Source of the DNA: Gymnorhina tibicen
Lineage: Eukaryota > Chordata > Aves > Passeriformes > Artamidae
Reading direction: 5' to 3'
Length of the DNA stretch: 64,000 nt
Assembly (NCBI GenBank): GCA_013399875.1
Contig: VXAZ01009369.1
Coordinates: 1 to 64,000 of the forward strand
Every line of letters starts with the position of its first letter. Positions within the stretch are counted from its first letter, which is position 1. Shown here piece after piece: positions 27,601-42,600 of this stretch. The position numbers were made by a program, and so were the translations under genes. A model generated the notes under the pieces. The model had not been told where the DNA came from. It saw only the letters and a program-made list of their open reading frames with translations, and did not search any database.

Positions 27601-30600
27601 ACAGTTGCAAACTAAAATGCAGACTGAAGACTCTCTGTGACTGTATCAGTACAGTGAAACTCTGCGTAGGAGAAAGCTTTGCTATCACCAGAGAACCCTG
27701 TGAACTGCTGAAGCCAATGCAGTTTGGCAGATTTTCTGGTTCAGAACATTTAATGAACATTGATGTCAAATATCTGCTAGCAAGTCTGAGGACACTGGTC
27801 AACCTGAAGATGTTTTAGTTATATTTGAAGAGCAGAGCACTGGGCAAAAAGTGATGCATGAAAGTGAATGTAGTCTAACAAGGAATACACCTCTGTGGAA
27901 GTGAGAAAAGACAGCTCATGGTGTGTTTGATTTGTTTCATCTTGGAAGAACTGCATAATATGCACCCAGCTGAATCTGTGCATTTTAAGTCTTGAGTTTT
28001 AGAAAACTGTTTGCATGGAATGAAAAATGCGAGAAGCAGAGTGCAGGACTGGAGTAAAGAGAAGTCTCGTGGATGAGAAACGATTAAGACAAATCAATAG
28101 GAGTTTGGAAAGAATGTGGGTGAATGTGATGAAGATAATGTACAATAGAGGGGGAAATGGTACAGTGAAGAACAGAAGGAATATGGATTTAATGGTGCAT
28201 TTCCAGAATAGGAAAATGGAAGGCACACTAGCTTTTAATTTCCTTAAAGATTTCTCGATATAGCTGTGTAAATTGCAGAAAGAACAGATTGGCTCAACTG
28301 CCTTCTGTACGACTGAACACTCGTGATAAATTCCAAAGAAAGGAAAGAGATGGTATTTGATGCTTTTATGCTGCCATATGGTTATCTTTTTGAGAGGAGA
28401 GAGGGAGTAATGGAAATAAGCAACAAAACTTCCTTTATGTTTTCATTATTTTTTTGGTAGTCAACCAATACTTTCTTAGTGAAATGAAAATGGTGAACAA
28501 AATAAATTAGTATTGCAAAAAATTCCAGGGAAAGAATGGAAGAGCTGATCTACTTCTCAACACAGTCTGATTTTAGCACAGTTTTGGTGTAAGTGTATTA
28601 ATCTGTGCACAGTGCTTGTTGCTGCTACTCAGCCTCCCTCAGAAATACCTCTGTGGTTTGCTCTGACTGTACTTCTAAGCACAGTGGAAGCCCACACTTT
28701 TCTTATTTTTTATTTTTTTTAATGCCTTTGATTGCTTTAAAGATAATTCCTGGCATTTTTCCTCTGACCTTGGGGATGTGTGAAGTGTATACTTCATGGT
28801 GTTTAGGGAGGATGTTTTTCCTCTGTTCAGCTTACTACAGCTTTTACAGATTTTTGAGTTGTTTGTTACACCAGAACTTGCCTATTATATAAGTTATATC
28901 TTTCTATCTGTCCTTTATACCTATTTCAACCTTTCAACTGAGGTTTGGACACTCAGTGCTGGGATACCAACATGAAGTTGAGCCTTTTCCTGGGAAAGGC
29001 TGGTGAGAATGTTTGGGGTGATAATTGTGAAGTTGATGCTGTTTGCTTTGGTACGTAGAAGCATATGATGGTTAATGTAGTGCAAATACTTTATACAATA
29101 ATATTTATTTCCAGCAGAGAATATGTAACTTGAATTCTGCTAGGCTCTAGTTATTTTAGAAAATTGCTGTCTGGTCCCTCATACTTCTCAGCTTAGTTTT
29201 GTATATCCCAAATGATTGCAGTTACATCAGAGAAATTCCCCTTCCTTTGGTACAGTGATGAACAAACTACTGTTGTTTTAAACCAAATCAATTTCTCTTC
29301 ATCCTTAGGTGAAGTAGCCTCAGATTTTGTGTTACTAGCTGCTACATGTGTGGCCAGACTTGTATTCTTACATTGCCTATTTATTTGCTGATGTACAGAT
29401 CCTCTTGAAAACTTTAGCACTCGAGAAAGACATCATGTGGATTTTGAATGCACCCTGCAAGATTTTGAATCCATAAATGAAATGTTAATATGATAACGTG
29501 AGCTAGATATAGTCCTGTTTTCACTTATTTCATGGAATTTAAAAGGGAATCAGTTTTCAGTTTCTTCAATCAGCTCACTTGCATTACAAAAGATAAGTAC
29601 CACTTGGCATGACTGGACTCAAAAACAGATACTAAAATAATAACCTCATAATAATGGTTTAAATTCCTAACACTTGCAGTGAGAGGAATGGGTGCTTTCC
29701 CCCAACAAACTGAAACAGAAACGAAAGCTGCCTGCAAAAGTCACTTGTAGCCTTGAAAACACGAAAGTACTTAAGTGTCTTTAGTTCACTTATTACCTCA
29801 TTTTCAGTAGCTTTATCTTACTGAGTGAAACCTAAACAGTCAAATTAGTTTACCTTCTTGAAGGTGTGTATTTGACTACCATTTGGTATGAGTAGAAGCA
29901 AATATAATAAAGGAATAGAACTGGAAAGGAATGAGGATATACCAAACGTGTATATATATGCATATATATGAATGTCTATATATAAAAACAGTATAGACGA
30001 GTTCTTGCTAAGGGTTTGATCATTAGAACTATAAATAGCCAATAGAAACTTCTTAAAGAAAAATGGTCCTGCGTGATATATCAGTCTCTCTCTGAAACTG
30101 ATCTGCTGCCTTTTCTTTTCCTATTGACTGCAAAGGGCTTCCACTGCCTATACTTTACATGAGCAAAAAGGCATCAAACCTCAGAATTTGAGAGCAAATC
30201 CAGAGACTTTTTCAAAAATTAAACATTTTGAAAACTTTATCTTTCTGATATACAACAAATCATTCCAACTGACACATCAGTGAATGAACATCTTTGTATA
30301 CCAGAAGACCTTAATAACGCTTTTGCATCCCTAAATCCTATTAACACTGGCCCGAGTAATGAAAATGCTGCATACTGGCTGATGAATGTTGTTTGTTGAC
30401 TAGCTTATAAAATGGTTTATTTGGGAAAATATGTCTGAATTTATAGACCTCAGGTAGTACCTGCCATGAAAAAGATTTCCAAAATAGTATGCAAGTATAT
30501 GTTGAATTACAGAAAGGAGAAACCACCAGTAAAGGAAATAAAACAAATAGATTCTATATTTTTTTTTCACCTTTTTCCTGTTTCTCCCTGCCTCCATCTG

Positions 30601-33600
30601 CAGTGACCTAACAGGCGTTGCAAAGGTACCTGATTTAGGCCAGAACTGGACATTTTCAACAGACACACTAAAGCAGAAAAAAAAAAAGCAGATAAATTGG
30701 GTTTTTTTTTGTGAAAAAATAAGTACAAATGGACCACACTTTTAATTGGCACACTTCTATGGCTTAAGAGTTTGAGAGATGCTTCTTGGAAATGTCACAT
30801 AAGACTCACAGTACAGAAAGAATGGGGAGAAAGAGAAGAAGTTGTGCATTTGGAGAGAGAGAAGCAAAGGGAGGAGAGGTGAATGGAGAAATAACTTATA
30901 AAAGTGACTCTGGTACCTCAAATATTAAGATTATTTTTTATTCTTTATAAGGCTTATTTGTTTGATGTATTATAGTTACCTGACTAGATTTGGCAAGAGA
31001 AGTGGCCCTTGTTTTTTAAATGTCATTCCTTTGTGATTCCAATTTATATCCAAACCATTTTGTAAGTGTTGCTTACCAGTTTTAATACATACTGCACTAG
31101 TTCTTGCATTGTGTGGTGTGAATTCATAGGAGATTTCAAAAGTTGTGACAGACTGTTTACCTCGCCTGTGTTCATTGTGTGTAAATTTTGATGATTGTAA
31201 GTGTTCTGTAGTTTTATAAATTATTTTGATATTTTCTGTGCTGCATTATGAAAGATTTTACTCAGTGTTGAACATCTAATGAACTGTTCTTAAAGACAGT
31301 CCTCACTGAATTTGCATGCATTTATTTAATGAGTACAGTTTGATAGATTTTAACTAGCCACATTGAAAAGACTGTTTTAAAACATGTGATAACTAAATTC
31401 TGTGGGGAGTTAATAAAACTTATGAAGACTATGCAGTAGCTGTTTTGATAGTAGTAGGAAATCAAACCAAAGAAAATGGCTCAAGAGAGAGAACGGTAGA
31501 ACAGCTCTGAATGCTGGGTCACAACAGGTTCTTTCCTGTACAAGCTCCCAGAAACATTTCTCAGCCTAAGATGAACTTGTATTTATTTAACTTTATTGTG
31601 GTATTTCTTCCTGCTTCTGAATTTATCAATAAAATCCTGGTTTTATTTAAGATAACTTGTGTATGTCTTGGATAAAATAAACAAACAAAAAAGGCCTCTA
31701 CTTTTTCCTTTGAGGCTGTGAGTAGGACTGAGGCGGTTAATGACCTTGTGGTCAGGCAGTTCATGGGAGAAGTTTACGAGACTCTCCCTGGACATGACCG
31801 CAGACTTTCCAGAGTTATTGTCAACAAAGGAGAAGGTAATGATAGAAATACAGATTGTGTTAGTTACAAAGAAAATACATGTCTATAATGTGACTTTGCA
31901 ATATGAAGTGTTCTGGACCACGCTGGGAGCAGGAAAGGCGTCATCAGTGTCCTGTTTTAGTTTCCACAAAACAACTTTACCTTGCCTATAGGTTGTAGCT
32001 TCTGCATTTCACTCACCAAGAAACAGGATTTGCATTAAGATTATGAATATTAAAGGTTGAGAGCAAATACATTCAGTCTGAACTATACATTTTGTAAAGC
32101 TGGTAATATTTCAGTGTCAGAACCAACTGGACTTTTACACAAAATACTTGTCTTGAGACACGTCACTGTTGGGCAAGAAAATAAAGAGTTGGTGTTATGG
32201 CCTGCAGAGCCCAGTGAAAGCCAGGCTTGCTTTATTTAAATAGTACATGTGGAATATCCACAAATCAAATTTTTTACATTTCATGGGAAGGTATTATTAT
32301 TTCTAGTCTTAAAGGGGCCAAGGGGTTAACACAAATCAGAATAATTGAACAGCCTTTAAAATACAAATTTGGATCAGATTTTCACAGCCATCACAGCTGC
32401 GCAGAATTCTGTCAGCTTCTCCTGAGGAGGAAAATACTCACGTGATTTCAGTTTTATGTCGCTTTAAGGGATGCAAGTACTTCAGTTACCATTCCATTTG
32501 TAACAAGAATTTTGTGTTTTAAACAGGAAAACGTTTCTTATCTTTGGGAATCAGAAGCTCTCTGTTTCAAGAGTGATATTCACAAAATCTGTGCACTGCC
32601 CATCTGTTGTAGTAAGGTGGAAAACCCAGCAGCATTAGTCTAGCAATGAGTTACCTTCTGGCAGTACTTATTGTTATGCTCATGAGAAGCAGTTAGTCCT
32701 GTTGTACCTAATTGTGTGCAGGCAGGAGTAGGTAATCTCTCTGCCCCAAAGAATTTCCTGTCTACTTGGGTAAGGCTATTGGAAAGGAGGATGTAATGGA
32801 CAGAGTTAACAGTATCTGATAGAAGATGTGATGCTGGTTAAGTGATTTTTGTTGGGTTTGTTGGTTAGGAAGTGCTGAGTCAACTGGGATGAGACCTTCA
32901 AGGAAAGAAGACGAAGTTAGGTGCTGGAGAGAAAAGCATGCAAGAGTGCTGTTGCAGAGTATGACTGAGGAAGGAGCAGTGGGAAAGATTCAGGACGAGC
33001 AGCTGAGGAGCGCAGGGTTGAGGAGGCCCTGCCACTGTCTGGCTGCTCTATGCTCTCTGCTTTGGCAGGTTCTGTAGCTTCTCCTGCTGTCTGGGGGTTC
33101 TGGTTTATTCTTCCCCAGCTGTTTTTCTTCAGACATTTTCTTTAGTATGACTGGGGAGGAAGGAAAAAGCCGCACCTAAGTTCTTGGACTTTGAAAATCA
33201 TATTCTCCCGTAAATATGTTGTGATATGGTCCAGAAAAGAGGAATTGTCCTTCTTGAGATCTTTGTAGAGTTTTTGGTCTCTCTTTATTTGCAACAGTCC
33301 CTGAACCTTGCAGTAGTCTTGCTTCACTTGTGCTTGTAATACCACTGTTTGTATCAGTCCCTACTTTTGTAGCTTGATTCTATTGTTTTCGCCCATTGAT
33401 TTTTAGAAAAAATACTCTAAGCTGCAAAACTGCTGGAAATGTCAAATTGTGTTTCTTTTTCTAAAATGGAATTTAAAATTATTTCTTTTACAACCCTATC
33501 TCTGAATATATTTTTGACCTTTCTGCTTTTTTATGTTGCTTTGTGAATGACCCCCTAAGAGAAACAAACTAACCAGATGGAAAAGGAATGAAACAAGCAA

Positions 33601-36600
33601 GCTTGAAATTGCCATTAAAGTACATAGCATAAATTAGCTAAGGCCAGACATTTTTCTTCGATACATTTTATGTTATTCCTAAGCGTTCATGCTGACAGTA
33701 TTATCCAAAATGCATTATGTTTAAATGCTGCTAAAGGATGAAAAGTAGCTCAAATTATTAAATTACTTTTGATTTGACTGGTCAGGTTTATTGGGGTACA
33801 GTATAGCAAATCAGCCTGTCTGTCAGCTTGAAACTTTTTTCTTGTAAAACCTTTGAATAGTTTAAATATTCTGTCACTTCTGTTTTCTTTGGGTTTTTTT
33901 TTGGTTCTTAAGAATTCTTTCTTGGAAGTTATGTCATAGCACAAATAATCTTCTGTGTTACTATGCTGACTGTACATTTTTGTGCTGCGCAGGAGTTTTG
34001 AAATACATGATAAATAAGCTACCATGTTTCCCAATGCTTTAGATGCCCATTTACCCCTGCTCCCCATGTAAGTGCAGATATACGATTATGTATATATATC
34101 CTGCCCACTGAAATATGTAATGGTTAATAGGATAGTTGAAATCAGAGCAGTTAATTAAAAAAAGATATAACCTCTTTTGGTAGTCACTTAGAACTTCAGT
34201 GTGAGAGAGCCAGGTTTAAGAGCAAATGAGTACAGAGCCAAGTCTGGGATGAATTACTGCAAATACTTGGACTTATAGAAGGATATCTGTTTCGCAATAG
34301 TAAGTTCTGTTAATTAAAATTTTATATTCCATGTTTGGTATTAGTTCACACATTGCTGTTTACTGCAATATGTCTGATAATTGCTATTATAGATCATCAG
34401 CCATAGTGCTTTTACATGGCAGATTTTTACATGGCAAAATATAGAGGAAAAAAACCAGAAATAGTTGTGGTTGGATGATTTAGTCCAATAAAAGTAGACA
34501 CGACTCTCAGAATTTGCTGAAAGTCAAGAAGTCAAATGAAGCGCATTGCAAGTTTTGTCTTACCAAGATTTTTCTGTTGGAAACAGTGAGGCAACTGTAG
34601 GAATTTCTGTGTACTGTAGGATTTCTGTGAAAATGTAAATTGCTACTACAGATTCACGAGGTGTTATAGTCTGCCAAAGTAGTGATTACTTAAGGAAAAA
34701 TAAAAATACTACAGAGTGTTTTCAGGTTTGTCATAGAAATGAGGGTCACAATACTGCAGGAAGCAGGGCAGATTGGAAACACGTTTAAGGTTGTTCTTAT
34801 CTAAGTTAAGATCTGGAAAAGTGGAAGGAATATTCTCAGAAATACCAGTGACCATGAAAATATACTGTACATCATGGTATATTATGCTGCTGAGTATGCA
34901 GAATGTCTAAAGGCAAGTGAAATCTCTATTGGTATTTTTGGGCCATAAAGGTGACTAAATGGAAAAAAAAGTAGAGTAGCAAATTATCTTAATGAAATGC
35001 AGATATACTGGGGCTATGAAGAAGCCACTTCTGCTAATTGTTGTCATGTAGGTATAGAACTGCTTGAGCAGAGACTGTGCAAGGAAGGAAGTGTGCTGCT
35101 TGTCATGCATTATTGCACATCAAAGCTTTTGCCCTTGGATGCTTCCTGTAGTAGACCTTTGGACGAAACACGGGAGTAAGTGGGTGATGGACGGATGATC
35201 AGGTGTTTGCACTGCAGGGGGTTTACAAGACCTTACTGTTATAGGTGTGTTAGTTGATCCAACCTCTTGAAAGGGCTAGCAGAAGCAGGGCACTTGCTGG
35301 TAGTAAGGGTGACTGCACAGGACAATTTAGAGCTACAATTCTGAAAAGAGAGAGGGGGAGACTTCTGCTGTTTCAGTGGTTGTGAGAATCAAGATGACGT
35401 GCATTTAGTGATGAGCTATGAAAAACTGACTACTGATTAAAGGTAAGAAAACAGTAAAGCTTGTCTTCACTGCTGTAAAGCCATCTAAAGAATGTACTGG
35501 TTTTACTGGAAGTAATTGTAACAATTCAAATAGAATAAATTTTGTTTACCACTGTGTCTTTCAGGGGTTGATGGAGAAGTACATCTTCTGCGTAGAAAAC
35601 ACAGATCCTGTTGATAATTTTAGGACTGCTTTATTTGTACTTTTGTCAGAGTTTTAATAATTGTTGCAGTCCTGTTTCTTGAATTCTTCCTTTTCAGTTG
35701 TTAATATAACAACCCTTACGCTTCCTGTTCTGAGGCACTACCTAAATTTCTGCCAGCGCAGTCATAATTATACCCAGTCTTCATTTATTTCCTTATTTGT
35801 TTAACGTAAATACAAATATTATTTTGTCATCAATTACATTTTCCCATTATATTCTTTTATAGTGGCATATTTATCATGTCTTAAAAGTTAATGAGTGATA
35901 GACCTAGAGTTTGGTGTTTCCCAGCAAGACGAGGAACATCAGCTAGCAGGAGCAAAGTTTTCCTGTACCCTGATGTACGAGTGGGAACCCAGCTTGATAG
36001 CTGTGACTCATGTCCTTGTTGCTGAGGCTTTCAGTAATGGCATAGCACTATTGATGTTGCTTTGGGCACATGAATGTTGCTTTTAAATGCTTTTCGAATA
36101 AAAAATTGAAGTGTCTGTCCTGGTAACAGTAGCCATACGAAGAATAATTGTTGGTTGTAATAAATAGTTTTGTTGGTTCTAATAATACAGTTAATGTCTA
36201 TTGTTTAGTTCTTTAGCCACAAGAATTTTTACCTGTTAACAGTCTGTTCTTACTTGTAAGCTTATTTTAGTCTTATGTGTTTTTGGACGTAATAATACAG
36301 AACAGGTTGGTAATTGCAAAAGTGACTTTATTTTGATTTCTTTTGTCTCATGATCGTGGTTGTTGTTGTTGTTTAGGAAGCCTGAATTGACTGACTCTGC
36401 CTCTCTGCTAGAGACCTTCAAGTTTCTTGAAAATGCAGCTGCAGACTTCAGTGATGAAGAAGATGAAGAAGATATTGAAGGAAGAGAGAAAACAATCATT
36501 GATACCGCAACAGTGAGTGGAAAAAATAATTGAAAAAGTTACGAAGAACAGAAAAAGTGAGATTAATGAGGTGCCTATAAGCAAAGTATATGACTGTGTA

Positions 36601-39600
36601 TGTACACATGCAAATCATTAATGCATCTTTATGATGTTCTGTCCAAGCATGTGTGCATAAGAGGAATTACATATGCATTTCTAAGTTTGTGCATACAAGT
36701 TATGCTTTGCCATCTTTATTGCTCTAAGTTAGATTAAATTTTTCTAAAATTGTCTCTTTACTATTCCATACTAACTAGTATTTTTGATACATACTGGACA
36801 CAATTTTTAAGGTATCAAATGTCCTTCTTTTTACAGTTCTCAGCTTAGGTTGAAGGTATTGTTCATAATGTTGCATGTCAAAAATTATTCTTGAATATTT
36901 ATTAAAAAGTATTGATACTTAAAATGACTTGTAAAAATTTGTCTTAGAGTACAGAACTGAAATACACTTATCTTTATAGCTTGTGGAAGTAAGAAGTGTA
37001 ACTGGAAGAACTCTAATGTAGTTAATAAACCTCTTCGTTTGTTTATTCAGTCAAATACCTTAACCTCCCTTGTGATCTATGCTTTGCTGTATGATTTGTT
37101 CATATGATCACATAGATACATGCAATCAGTATTCTTCTTTAAAATTAACATTTATTCAGCAAATTGTGTTTCCTAACAATTGAAGCAGATAAGAGATGAT
37201 GGATGTGATTGTTTTTATGGTCAGTTTTAAGAATTAACACTAAAAAACCAATTAGTTTTATGACATTTTTAAAGAGGATCTTTTTAAATTTTTCCTGTCA
37301 TTCGTGGACTGTGGACTAATGTCTGAGACTCTTCTGTTAAGTCCTGTATAATACAGTATGTTCACTAATCCTGCTGAAGGAATGAAGCTTGAAGTTTGGA
37401 ATTGCTTCAGGTTTAGAAATTGGTTCACTGTATTTAGAGGAAACAGTTAGTCATCCTCATGAGCTGTGGGATGTTGGACTATGTATTGAAGTCTTTTCAG
37501 ACTCACCCTTAGCAAGCTTCCAAGTCAAAACTTTGTGATTAATGTAAATTTTCTGTTTCTGTAGAAGTAAAATTTGTGCTTTGGTTTTCATGTATCATGG
37601 CATCAGCTTACCAGTTGGTCAAGTAACTGCAAAGAATCTAGTTCATTTTGATTATTGAGGGAAAAGTAAATTTTTTGTGGAAAACTTAAAATGAATTTCT
37701 TTATTGAAACATGTATTTTTTCTTTTACCAGAATTTACTTTTGAATCTGAGAGGGAAATGCAGTTAAAACATGAAAAGCAACATGTTCAAATAGCAATAA
37801 CATCTGAGAAAGCATTCAGGATGGAATAATTTACAAAGCCTAAGAAAATGATCTCTTGTCAGTTGTGGGGTTTGGGGTTTGTTTATTTGTTTCCTGGAGT
37901 TTTGTCTTGGTCCACATAGAGAATGATTTCAGAATTGAAAGTTAGGCTATTTTCAGAGAAGCAAAGTGAGTTCGGTTTTGCTGAAGTCTTTTCTAGGGCA
38001 TTCTTGGGTTTTTGTTTGTGGGTTTTGTGTGTTTTTCAAAAATCTTTAAAGAGAAAGTTTGTACATTCTAGTATTAAAAAAAAAGATAGTAGGGGTCTAG
38101 ATTAGTGTAGGTTCGTTATCCATGTGATTGATTATTGATGGAATAATAGGAAGAAAGAGCTACACACAAGTTTCATTTTCACTTAGAAGTTTGAATAAAG
38201 TCTGCGTACTATTCCAGATTTGCTTATTAATGTGTACTTTTCTGCTTCCTCTTCAAGTTTCTGTTTGGATTTTTCATAGAGGACAAGACAGTAGGGCGTG
38301 GATTAAAAATGTGTTTGTAACTTGATTCAACTTTTTTTTCTGTCCTTTCTGATCCTTCAGATTGTAAGGAAAAGAGTGCTATCTGACAGCAGTGAAGACA
38401 GAGATACAGAAGAAGCTTTGAAAGAGTTTGACTTTTTGGTTACCTCAGATGATGGTGATGGGGAATCGAGAAGTTCAGGAGATGGAACAGACTGGGGTAA
38501 GGAAATTTGATGGATCATACCAGGAGAAAAAAAAAAGTGCTAAGAATGTATTGTGACTGATCAGTTCATTGAATGAGATCTCTGTCAAGATCAGAGCATC
38601 TTTTGATTATTTCTACAGTAAATAATTGGCAGACAGAACTCCTCTTGATATTATGTTTTCATTTTTCTGTACACTGCTTTAATGTAAAGATTCGTCAAGG
38701 TTTCTGCCTCAGGTCATTTTTCCTTTTCTTTAATTCTAAGGCAGATAGAATTTAAATTTTATGAGTGGTATTTCAATGTGTTTTTCCAGTGACCCATGCA
38801 CACAAAGGGCTCTGATAAAGCTGTATTTTACAATTATGTTATGAAAGTTACTTTGTCATCTTTCCTTTCTCCCACTTTGATGCAGAGAATAATGTGAGTC
38901 ATAAAATCCAAATTAGTTGTACTCTTACTGTGGGTTAGTAATTTAGTTAATATGAGCTCTTCAGTTGCTCGAACTTTCTTTTATAATTTAGCAAAATAAT
39001 ATATCTTTAAGTCCACTAGTCATAGAGAGACATTTCACAAACTGCTCTCTGTCCTTTGAGGTCATGTCCTACAGACCCAGATTACCACCACCCACTTTAC
39101 CTTGACATAATTATTCTGCCTAAACCCTTGGTATAGAGAAGGGGAGAAAGAAGAGAACTGGTTAAATATCTTGATGCGAAGTTGTTTCCTACTTAAGCTG
39201 CTCTGGAAAGTCTTAAGGATAAATGGACACAGAGGGAGTTATTGAAGATGATGGGAAATAATTGAGCTTTATAATGGAACTGCAACTGTGACAGACCGGT
39301 AGGCCATGGTAGCTGTGGCTCTCACGTGAGCTACCAGCTCTGAGATGATGTATTTCACTGAAGCTGTGTCTAACTCCCGGTGGTACTCCAAGTTACTGTT
39401 CAGTGTGGTGTGGTCTCTGCTTAAGTGGATGTCATAATATCATTAGATACAGCAGTCAGTATTCTATTCACCGAACAAATTTAGAAATACTGCTCTTTAA
39501 AAAAAAAAGAAATCTGATACTTCTCTTTAATATTAAAATTTTATCCGTTTATGCTTGGTCAGTGTAGCTATTGCTTGTGTCACCAAAAAGTCAGTATGCC

Positions 39601-42600
39601 AACAGGAGCTTTTTTTTTCTCAAATTCACACTTCTGGTTTATTTTTGCTTTCATTGATGACAGCTGAGTACAAGTGAGCAGAAGTCTAACATTAAAAATA
39701 AGTTGTTATGAAAAGTAGTAGTTTCATTTCTAGAAATGCGAAAGGAGTTTTTTTGAGTTGGAGGTGTTAATGTTTTTCAAATACTTGTTTCACAACCTGT
39801 GTCTTTTTTGGTAACTGTATATAAGACTAAGCCTCTTCAAGGAACTGCCATTATAAATCACTTAATTTAAGTGAAACTGTTAAATGTAGTACAGTAGAGT
39901 GATGTTGTGTAGTGAGGGACAGCGGCAAACAGAGGAAATTCTTTCTTCATTTTGGATTCCAAGTATTACCGCTCAGTTACAGTAATCTGTTGAACCCATT
40001 TGGCTTGAAAGATCCTCAGATGTTTTCTGGTAATTTTTAAACTATAAAGCACTTGAATAGGAGTAGTTCAGGATCCACTTCTGAAGCTGAACAGTATCTG
40101 TGGGACATGCGGGAAGCATGCTGGGACAGTCTGTAGAAAATTAATATATTGGGTGTTTTCCTGGCAACAACACAGTCTAATAAAAATCTATTTAAACTTT
40201 TTTTTGCTGGAGGAGGGAAAAAAGTCTTGTCTAGCCAGGGAGGAAAAGCATGATTAAAACTTTTAACCTAACCCAGAAAGAATAGATACTCGTTTCTCAG
40301 AAGTATGATTTTCTCATATCTTTTTTGAATTCTTTATGCAGTTTTTGCTCATTAGTGGTAATTGAGGCATATGCATTAAGAGGACATGACTTAGCCCATA
40401 GACAATCTATTTTAGAGTCTCCCTTCAGCTTACTAATACTTAATTTCATAGCTTTTCTTAAAAGACTTAAGCTGCTAAACTTTGTGTCTTGAGTTAATCT
40501 GTCACTCCACGAGTATAGGATCATGACTGAAGGGTTCAAAGGAGTGAGAGAGCACCTTAAAAAGTATCTCCTCCATCTGTGATGCAAGTCTGAGCAGAGT
40601 CAGGCTCTGTTTTCTCAACATCTGTACATTAGGTAGTTATAGGCCACACTAAGATGCCTTTTTTTGGCGTCATTGAATGCTCACAGTAATGTCAGCCCCT
40701 TCTTGAAACTCATCTGCTCCAGCTGCCTGAACCATCTTAGTGACTCCATTAGACTTGCCACACTACACCAATAGTAGGTACTTAGCACTCTACCTAAAAG
40801 ATTTTCAGTATTAAAAATATTATACTGGATACAGTACTCAGAAGTTGGGTTGCACAAGTGCCCAGCACAGGGGAACAGTCACTTCCCTCACCCTCTTGGT
40901 TACATTCTTGTTAATACAGCCCAGGACATTGTAGGTTGCTTTTGCTGCAAGAATATGTTGCTGAATCCTGTTGAATGTTGATGGAGGATCCCTAGGTCTT
41001 TTTCAGCATCATTCATTTTTAACAAGTCAGTCACATTAATAACCCGTGTGTGGTTTTTATCTCTGGTCCTGTCATAGTAACTCCTTCAGATTGTGATTGA
41101 TAGTGTTGTGCTTCCTCTGCAGACATTCAAGTTCTGCAGCTTAGTCTGAGGATGAGTTTATTATTGCTCATATTTTGAAAGGTCTAGAATATCTTATCGA
41201 TATAGAAAGCAAACTTGGTCTGAAAGGAATTAATCCTTAAATAATAAGGTTGAGATTTTAATGAGAAAACAAAGCAAAAAGATAATGTATTTCAAAAATT
41301 TTGGGGCTGTAATGCTCATGGAAATAAATTTATATGAGGAAAAGCTGTATTACCTCCCTTCCTCTCAGAAACTGTTTTTCTAAGCTGCCGAAGGACAGCC
41401 TCCATATATGGAAAAATTACTGGGGGGATTTGAACTCACATAACATGTTTTCTTCAAAATCTCCACATTCTATACAATTGGAAGGATACTTCTTTTCTGT
41501 ATCATGTCACAGAGGAAGCAGTTTGAGGGAGATGTTTAGAAAAAAAAACAAACAAACCCCAAGACAAAAAAGAGGGGATTTCTTTTTATTAGGCATGCTG
41601 AAATGCTTTGGACTTTTTTTCCAAAGATTACTACCTCAGGCCTTCACCTTTTTGTGAAATTTCGTGGCTTTAGTCCTCTAAGGTTTTATTTAAACCATGA
41701 TGGCATGAATATTGTGTTCCAAAATGATTTAAATGTGCTACTGCTTTGTGTAAATAACAACATAGCACAAAGACAATAAAATGAGGATTTGAAATGCAGT
41801 AATACAACATCTGAGTTGTAAAGTTACGTTGACAAGTAACATAGCTGTTTCTTCTAGATATAATAATTCTTCCCCTGGAGGAAAGAAAAACCTGAAAAAT
41901 ACGTCCTGATTTATTGTAAAGTAAATGATGCTTACATTTATGGACAGCTACGTGCTTGGTTATAGGAATTAAATAAGTGAAATTTCATCGCAATTTTTTA
42001 TTAAGAAAATTCTGAGCAAACAGAAGTGGAATGTGAGTAGCAGTTTTACAGCTTTCACAGGCTTGGTGCTATTTCTCTCTGTTTAAAATAAAAGACAAAT
42101 GCCATTGACAGCAGCTGTTGCCTCCTTCAGAGGAGATCACTTGGTGACATTATTGAAAAAGGATGTTTCATTTGTTTCGCTTTGTTTAGAAAAGGAAGAC
42201 CAGTGTCTCATGCCTGAAGCCTGGAATGTCGACCAGGGAGTTATAACCAAACTCAAGGAACAATACAAAAAGGAGCGCAAGGGGAAAAAGGGGGTGAAGA
42301 GTAAGTGGAAAACATTGCACCTTAAAATCATAAATCTCACATCTTTCACACCCTTAATTCTATCTCTCTTTCAATGTTTTCCTAAAATTACTTACTCTTT
42401 TACTTTGCTGCTCCTGACTGCTTTCCTGTTCACCAGTTCTCAGGGGTTGAAATTAATGACAGATGATCAAGTTACCCGATAAATAGTTGGATTAGATATA
42501 ACTTCTTCCAACCAAGTGTTGGATTAGTTAAAATTTCTCGCTTTGAGCACGTTTTGTACTTTTGTTATTCAGATATTTAAATTGTAAAAGGCATTGTTTG

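Larger units (their letters stand above)
25019..36376 (+). other. STRN3: STRN3 intron 5 (11.4 kb)
   Basis: The largest complete intron. It contains a roughly 20-bp tandem duplication (27144-27182), an AT dinucleotide stretch (29948-29985) and scattered short open frames without recognisable domains. I could not assign any mobile element here, although degenerate old elements may escape reading by eye. Confidence 0.8.

Noticed and set aside
27557..27818. Overlapping 81-codon open frames on both strands in intron 5
   Set aside because: Neither resembles a known protein; simultaneous openness on both strands suggests chance composition.
41334..41657. 107-codon + strand open frame in intron 7
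   Set aside because: Runs through A-rich simple sequence and has no domain or splice context.
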